A stretch of 14,454 bases of DNA from Symbiobacteriaceae bacterium (GTDB lineage Bacteria > Bacillota > JAAYKD01 > WRDA01). The stretch spans positions 1-14,454 of the forward strand of contig WRDA01000016.1 in the NCBI GenBank assembly GCA_009783675.1, in the 5' to 3' direction. The notes below the pieces were generated by a model that was not told the DNA's origin, searched no databases, and saw only the letters and a program-made list of their open reading frames with translations. Position numbers and translations under genes: made by a program. Shown piece after piece: positions 11,770-14,454 of the stretch (within the stretch, counting starts at the first letter, position 1; each line of letters starts with the position of its first letter).

Positions 11770-13602
11770 TTGGTGCGACGGAGGCGTTCGGGATCAATAG
11801 CCAGGTCAGTCGTTCCTGCAGGAGATTACCTCGGGGAGCCTGATAAATCCTGGCTTAATGCTTCAGCTGCAAATCGCATCATCGCTGAGCTGAGAGAGTT
11901 AAACCACCAACAGAGTCTGAGAATCGATGCTCTGGAGCAGGCGTTGTCCTTACATACAGAGAAGCCGGAGAATAGCGCGGAGTCTGATCCCTCCCTAAGT
12001 GAAGGGATTTTTATAGAGAACGAAGTTAGGGAGGATCCTGTGGCGGTTGATGCAGCTGCTACCTCTCTTCCCGAAATAGCAAAGGCAGAAGACGCCGAAA
12101 CTCATGAGGAGACGACCTCCTGGCGTGAGGAGTACCTTCAGCGAGTCAAAATGGACCCTGGTCTTTCGCTGCGGTCTACGACTCTGCATCAGGAACCTGA
12201 GATCCTACCAGAGAGCTCTCAGAGTTCTCCGCTAATCGTCAGCAGCGAGAAACGGGTAGATTGGCGGGACCTGCTCTTTTCGAGTGCGCGCTCGGCTCAG
12301 GGTAGTGGTCAGAGCCATTTCAACTTTAAGGCTGTTGGCGGTGGCAATGAACTCGGTGGCGCTTGTTATATGTTGGAGGCTATCCGATATGATGTCCGCA
12401 TCCTTATCGATGCCGGCATACGTTTTCGTGGCAGCAACTTACTCCCCGATCTGGCTCAGGTCCCTAAACCGGATCTCATCGTCATTACCCACTCCCACCT
12501 CGATCACTGTGGTGCTTTACCCAGAGCCGTTTCTCTGTGGCCGGATGCGGAGATTTGGTGTCATAATGCCTCAGTTCCCTTAATCGAGCACAACCTCCAG
12601 CTCCTCTGTCGTCAACCATCCAGGGACCCTCTCATCGATGTTCCTGAGGCGGATTTGTATGCTCAGAGCGAAATCGATATGGTTACGCTGCAGGGAAGAG
12701 AATGTAGTATTGCCTATCGTATTCCGGATACTGACCTTACACTCACCTTTTGGCCTGCCGGACACACTCTGGGTGCCTGCAGTCTGGCCATCGAAGGACC
12801 AGAGGATTCTTTTTTCTTCACCGGTGAGTATGCGAGTCACAATGAACCATCAGTAGTAGCTGCACGTTGGCCCGAGAAGCGTTTCGATGTTGTCGTGGCC
12901 AGTTGCAGTGGCATAGCAGGCAGAAGTTATGATCGCCTGGAAATGCACCGCATCCTGGTAGAAAAAGTGAATGAGATTCTCTGCTCAGGTGGTTGGGCTA
13001 TCTTCCCCGTGACTGAAAGCGGTAAGGCCCAGGATCTTTTTCTACTCCTCAGAGAAGCCGAACAGCGAGGCGATCTGCCACCTGTACCCATCTACTGGGA
13101 TGGAGCGCAGCGTCGCTTAGCGATGACCTACAGCCTGTTTTCGACTGCAGGAGAAGCAGAGAGCTCTGTGAACTATCTGCAGGAGCCAGGAGTACCTTTA
13201 AATGATGATCTCAGAGCTGCATTACCAAAAGGAGCAGGTATTCTCCTGACCAACCCGGGGTTCCTCTTCAGCCCTGCTGCAGGTGAACTGCTCACTAGGA
13301 TCCTGAAACTACCTTATAGCGCCGTTTTCACTCCGGTTCGCCCCGATTCTCCTCTGGATTTACGGGGACAATTTAGCAGCAGAGACTGGGATCCCTTGCT
13401 TGTGAGTTATCAATGGCCTGCTCACCCCAGTGAGGATGAAATGACCGAGTTACTGCTGACCTTACAACCACAGGCGGTTCTTCTGGTTCACGGAACCCAG
13501 GAAATGCAGCGAAACTTGCGCGCATCCCTGCCGGCAGCTATTATCCGTCGTTCTATCAGTACCGGAGAAACGCTTCGGGTGAGGCCTCAGGGAGTGACCT
13601 GA
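11770..13602 (+). CDS. Metallo-beta-lactamase/beta-CASP-like protein with N-terminal extension
   Basis: A protein of 610 residues (from TTG 11770). Residues 1-15 are Arg-rich; about 30-65 could form a short coiled coil; 65-165 is acidic and low in complexity, probably disordered. From about 184 comes an MBL domain like CPSF/RNase J enzymes: GGGNELGGACYML, ILIDAG, HSHLDH (241-246) and PAGHTLGA (His332). The next metal ligand, Asp in TGDF of relatives, is Glu353 (FTGEY). In the beta-CASP part, motif A, usually E-S-T-Y, reads A-S-C-S (377-380); the GG..IFP..ESGKAQDL part and a C-terminal LLVHGTQE with His574 (motif C-like) are kept. It may be a weak or inactive nuclease, or have a changed reaction. 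Starts at 11761, 11770 and 11773 are all possible; AGGAGAGGTGG (11754-11764) best suits TTG 11770. Probably in an operon with rny. Confidence 0.75.
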   Translation: MVRRRRSGSIARSVVPAGDYLGEPDKSWLNASAANRIIAELRELNHQQSLRIDALEQALSLHTEKPENSAESDPSLSEGIFIENEVREDPVAVDAAATSLPEIAKAEDAETHEETTSWREEYLQRVKMDPGLSLRSTTLHQEPEILPESSQSSPLIVSSEKRVDWRDLLFSSARSAQGSGQSHFNFKAVGGGNELGGACYMLEAIRYDVRILIDAGIRFRGSNLLPDLAQVPKPDLIVITHSHLDHCGALPRAVSLWPDAEIWCHNASVPLIEHNLQLLCRQPSRDPLIDVPEADLYAQSEIDMVTLQGRECSIAYRIPDTDLTLTFWPAGHTLGACSLAIEGPEDSFFFTGEYASHNEPSVVAARWPEKRFDVVVASCSGIAGRSYDRLEMHRILVEKVNEILCSGGWAIFPVTESGKAQDLFLLLREAEQRGDLPPVPIYWDGAQRRLAMTYSLFSTAGEAESSVNYLQEPGVPLNDDLRAALPKGAGILLTNPGFLFSPAAGELLTRILKLPYSAVFTPVRPDSPLDLRGQFSSRDWDPLLVSYQWPAHPSEDEMTELLLTLQPQAVLLVHGTQEMQRNLRASLPAAIIRRSISTGETLRVRPQGVT

Positions 13603-13603
13603 G

Positions 13604-13635
13604 CTTCCTGATCTTTACCAGATATCATGAGGAAG
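13604..13635 (+). terminator. Interrupted hairpin after the beta-CASP-like gene
   Basis: CTTCCT (13604-13609) pairs with AGGAAG (13630-13635), enclosing ATCT-TTACC-AGAT; the internal loop is uneven (1 and 6 nt). CTCAGG (13586-13591) with CCTGAG (13598-13603) forms another hairpin over the stop codon. There is no good T-run (GCTGCTTTCTCT follows), so termination would be weak. The outer arm occupies the -35 region of the gap promoter, so an operator is an alternative. Confidence 0.4.
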
Positions 13636-13646
13636 GCTGCTTTCTC

Positions 13647-13655
13647 TGGTATAAT
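13647..13655 (+). promoter_or_regulatory. Extended -10 promoter of gap
   Basis: TGG followed by a perfect TATAAT (13650-13655) forms an extended -10. The -35 position at 17 bp spacing (13627-13632, ATGAGG) is poor. Expected start near 13662, leaving a leader of about 52 nt. The lack of a -35 box is compatible with an activator or with extended -10 recognition alone. Confidence 0.6.
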
Positions 13656-13713
13656 CATCGCGAAAAGCACTCGTGAAAAAAGCAAGAGACCAACAATGAA
13701 AGGAAGATTACTC

Positions 13714-14454
13714 ATGCTACGCATCGCTATCAATGGTTTTGGTCGCATCGGGCGCCTGGCTGCACGTCAGATTCTGGGAGACGAAACGGTTAAACTAATC
13801 GCTATCAACGATCTCGCGGATGTCAAGACGTATGCGCATCTGTTCAAGTTCGATTCCAATTATGGGGTCTGGCCCGGATCCGTGGAAGTTACAGAAGGAA
13901 AAGTTACTATCGATGGGCACGAGATCCTTTGCTTCGCTGAGCGTGATCCTGCCAAGTTGCCCTGGGCAGAGCATCAGATTGATCTGGTCATAGAATGTAC
14001 TGGTGTTTTCACGTCCAAAGAAAAAGCAATGCTCCATGTCGCAGCTGGAGCAAAAAAAGTGGTCATCTCCGCTCCGGCGACTGATGAAGATATCACTATT
14101 GTCCTTGGCGTAAACGAAGGTAAGTACGATCCTGCCATCCACCATATTATCTCCAACGCTTCCTGCACCACCAACTGTCTGGCTCCCGTAGCCAAAGTCA
14201 TCCACGAGAGCTTTGGCATCGTCAAGGGCACGATGACCACGGTTCACTCATATACAAATGATCAGAACATTCTCGACCAGGCTCACAAGGATCTGAGGAG
14301 AGCCAGAGCCGGGGCACTTTCAATCATACCGACCACGACAGGAGCAGCCAGAGCTGTTTCTCTGGTACTTCCCGAACTTAAGGGTAAGCTTAACGGTTTC
14401 GCTTTACGTGTGCCGACCGCCACGGTTTCCATCGTCGATCTGGTTTGTGAAGTA
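13714..14454 (+). CDS. gap: Glyceraldehyde-3-phosphate dehydrogenase (3' truncated by window edge)
   Basis: The first 247 residues of a roughly 335-residue enzyme; the frame is open to the last base. It catalyses oxidation and phosphorylation of glyceraldehyde-3-phosphate to 1,3-bisphosphoglycerate in glycolysis, or the reverse. Visible features: the Rossmann motif INGFGRIG at residues 5-12, the Asp in AINDL that favours NAD over NADP, catalytic Cys151 in SNASCTTNC, the His in TTVHSYTNDQ, and the phosphate-binding region IPTTTGAA. The start at ATG 13714 has AGGAAGA (13700-13706) at proper distance; an in-frame ATG at 13696 lacks a site. It has its own promoter, so it is separate from the rny operon. 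Other glycolytic genes (pgk, tpiA) may follow outside the window. Confidence 0.96.
   Translation, partial: MLRIAINGFGRIGRLAARQILGDETVKLIAINDLADVKTYAHLFKFDSNYGVWPGSVEVTEGKVTIDGHEILCFAERDPAKLPWAEHQIDLVIECTGVFTSKEKAMLHVAAGAKKVVISAPATDEDITIVLGVNEGKYDPAIHHIISNASCTTNCLAPVAKVIHESFGIVKGTMTTVHSYTNDQNILDQAHKDLRRARAGALSIIPTTTGAARAVSLVLPELKGKLNGFALRVPTATVSIVDLVCEV

Overview
The window looks like a chromosomal segment of an anaerobic-type Bacillota (Firmicutes). The evidence is a SigH-family sporulation/stationary-phase sigma factor, an RNase Y, strong AGGAGG-type ribosome binding sites with frequent TTG/GTG starts, and consensus sigma-A promoters. Base composition is close to half GC by eye. I cannot assign a genus. 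There is no phage, transposase, CRISPR array, tRNA or rRNA gene. The interest lies in unusual gene neighbourhoods, degenerate enzymes and heavily structured intergenic DNA.

Layout. (1) 1-267 is the 3' end of hisS. (2) 268-893 has no convincing protein gene. It holds a series of hairpins, a strong promoter, a structured RNA of about 210 nt that I read as a probable 6S RNA, and a second promoter driving sigH. (3) sigH (894-1535) is monocistronic and ends in a clear terminator. (4) 1638-5654 is an operon of a DUF4438 protein followed by three different M42 (TET-type) metallo-aminopeptidases whose genes overlap one another; it ends at a strong terminator. (5) 5747-7408 is a divergent IlvD/Edd-family dehydratase, convergent with (6) a two-gene minus-strand operon: a PD-(D/E)XK-like protein fused to DUF5655 with its catalytic residues replaced, then a MATE exporter. 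(7) 9732-10168 is a divergent intergenic region with five hairpins packed into 131 bp, then promoters for rny. (8) rny (RNase Y) is followed closely by a 610-residue metallo-beta-lactamase/beta-CASP-like protein with a long N-terminal extension and degraded motifs. (9) The window ends inside gap (GAPDH), which has its own extended -10 promoter.

How the genes may work together. The peptidase operon plausibly finishes peptide breakdown in the cytoplasm: three paralogous TET subunits could give different specificities or a mixed dodecamer, with DUF4438 as an uncharacterised partner. rny and the beta-CASP-like gene look like a co-expressed RNA-decay pair in which the second protein may be a regulatory or scaffold version of an RNase J/CPSF-like enzyme. 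The 6S-like RNA and SigH both act on RNA polymerase and sit side by side.

The observation I rate highest is a 21-bp hairpin repeat present in both long intergenic regions. The copies differ at three positions, two of which pair with each other (A-T in one copy, C-G in the other), so the structure is conserved through a compensatory change.
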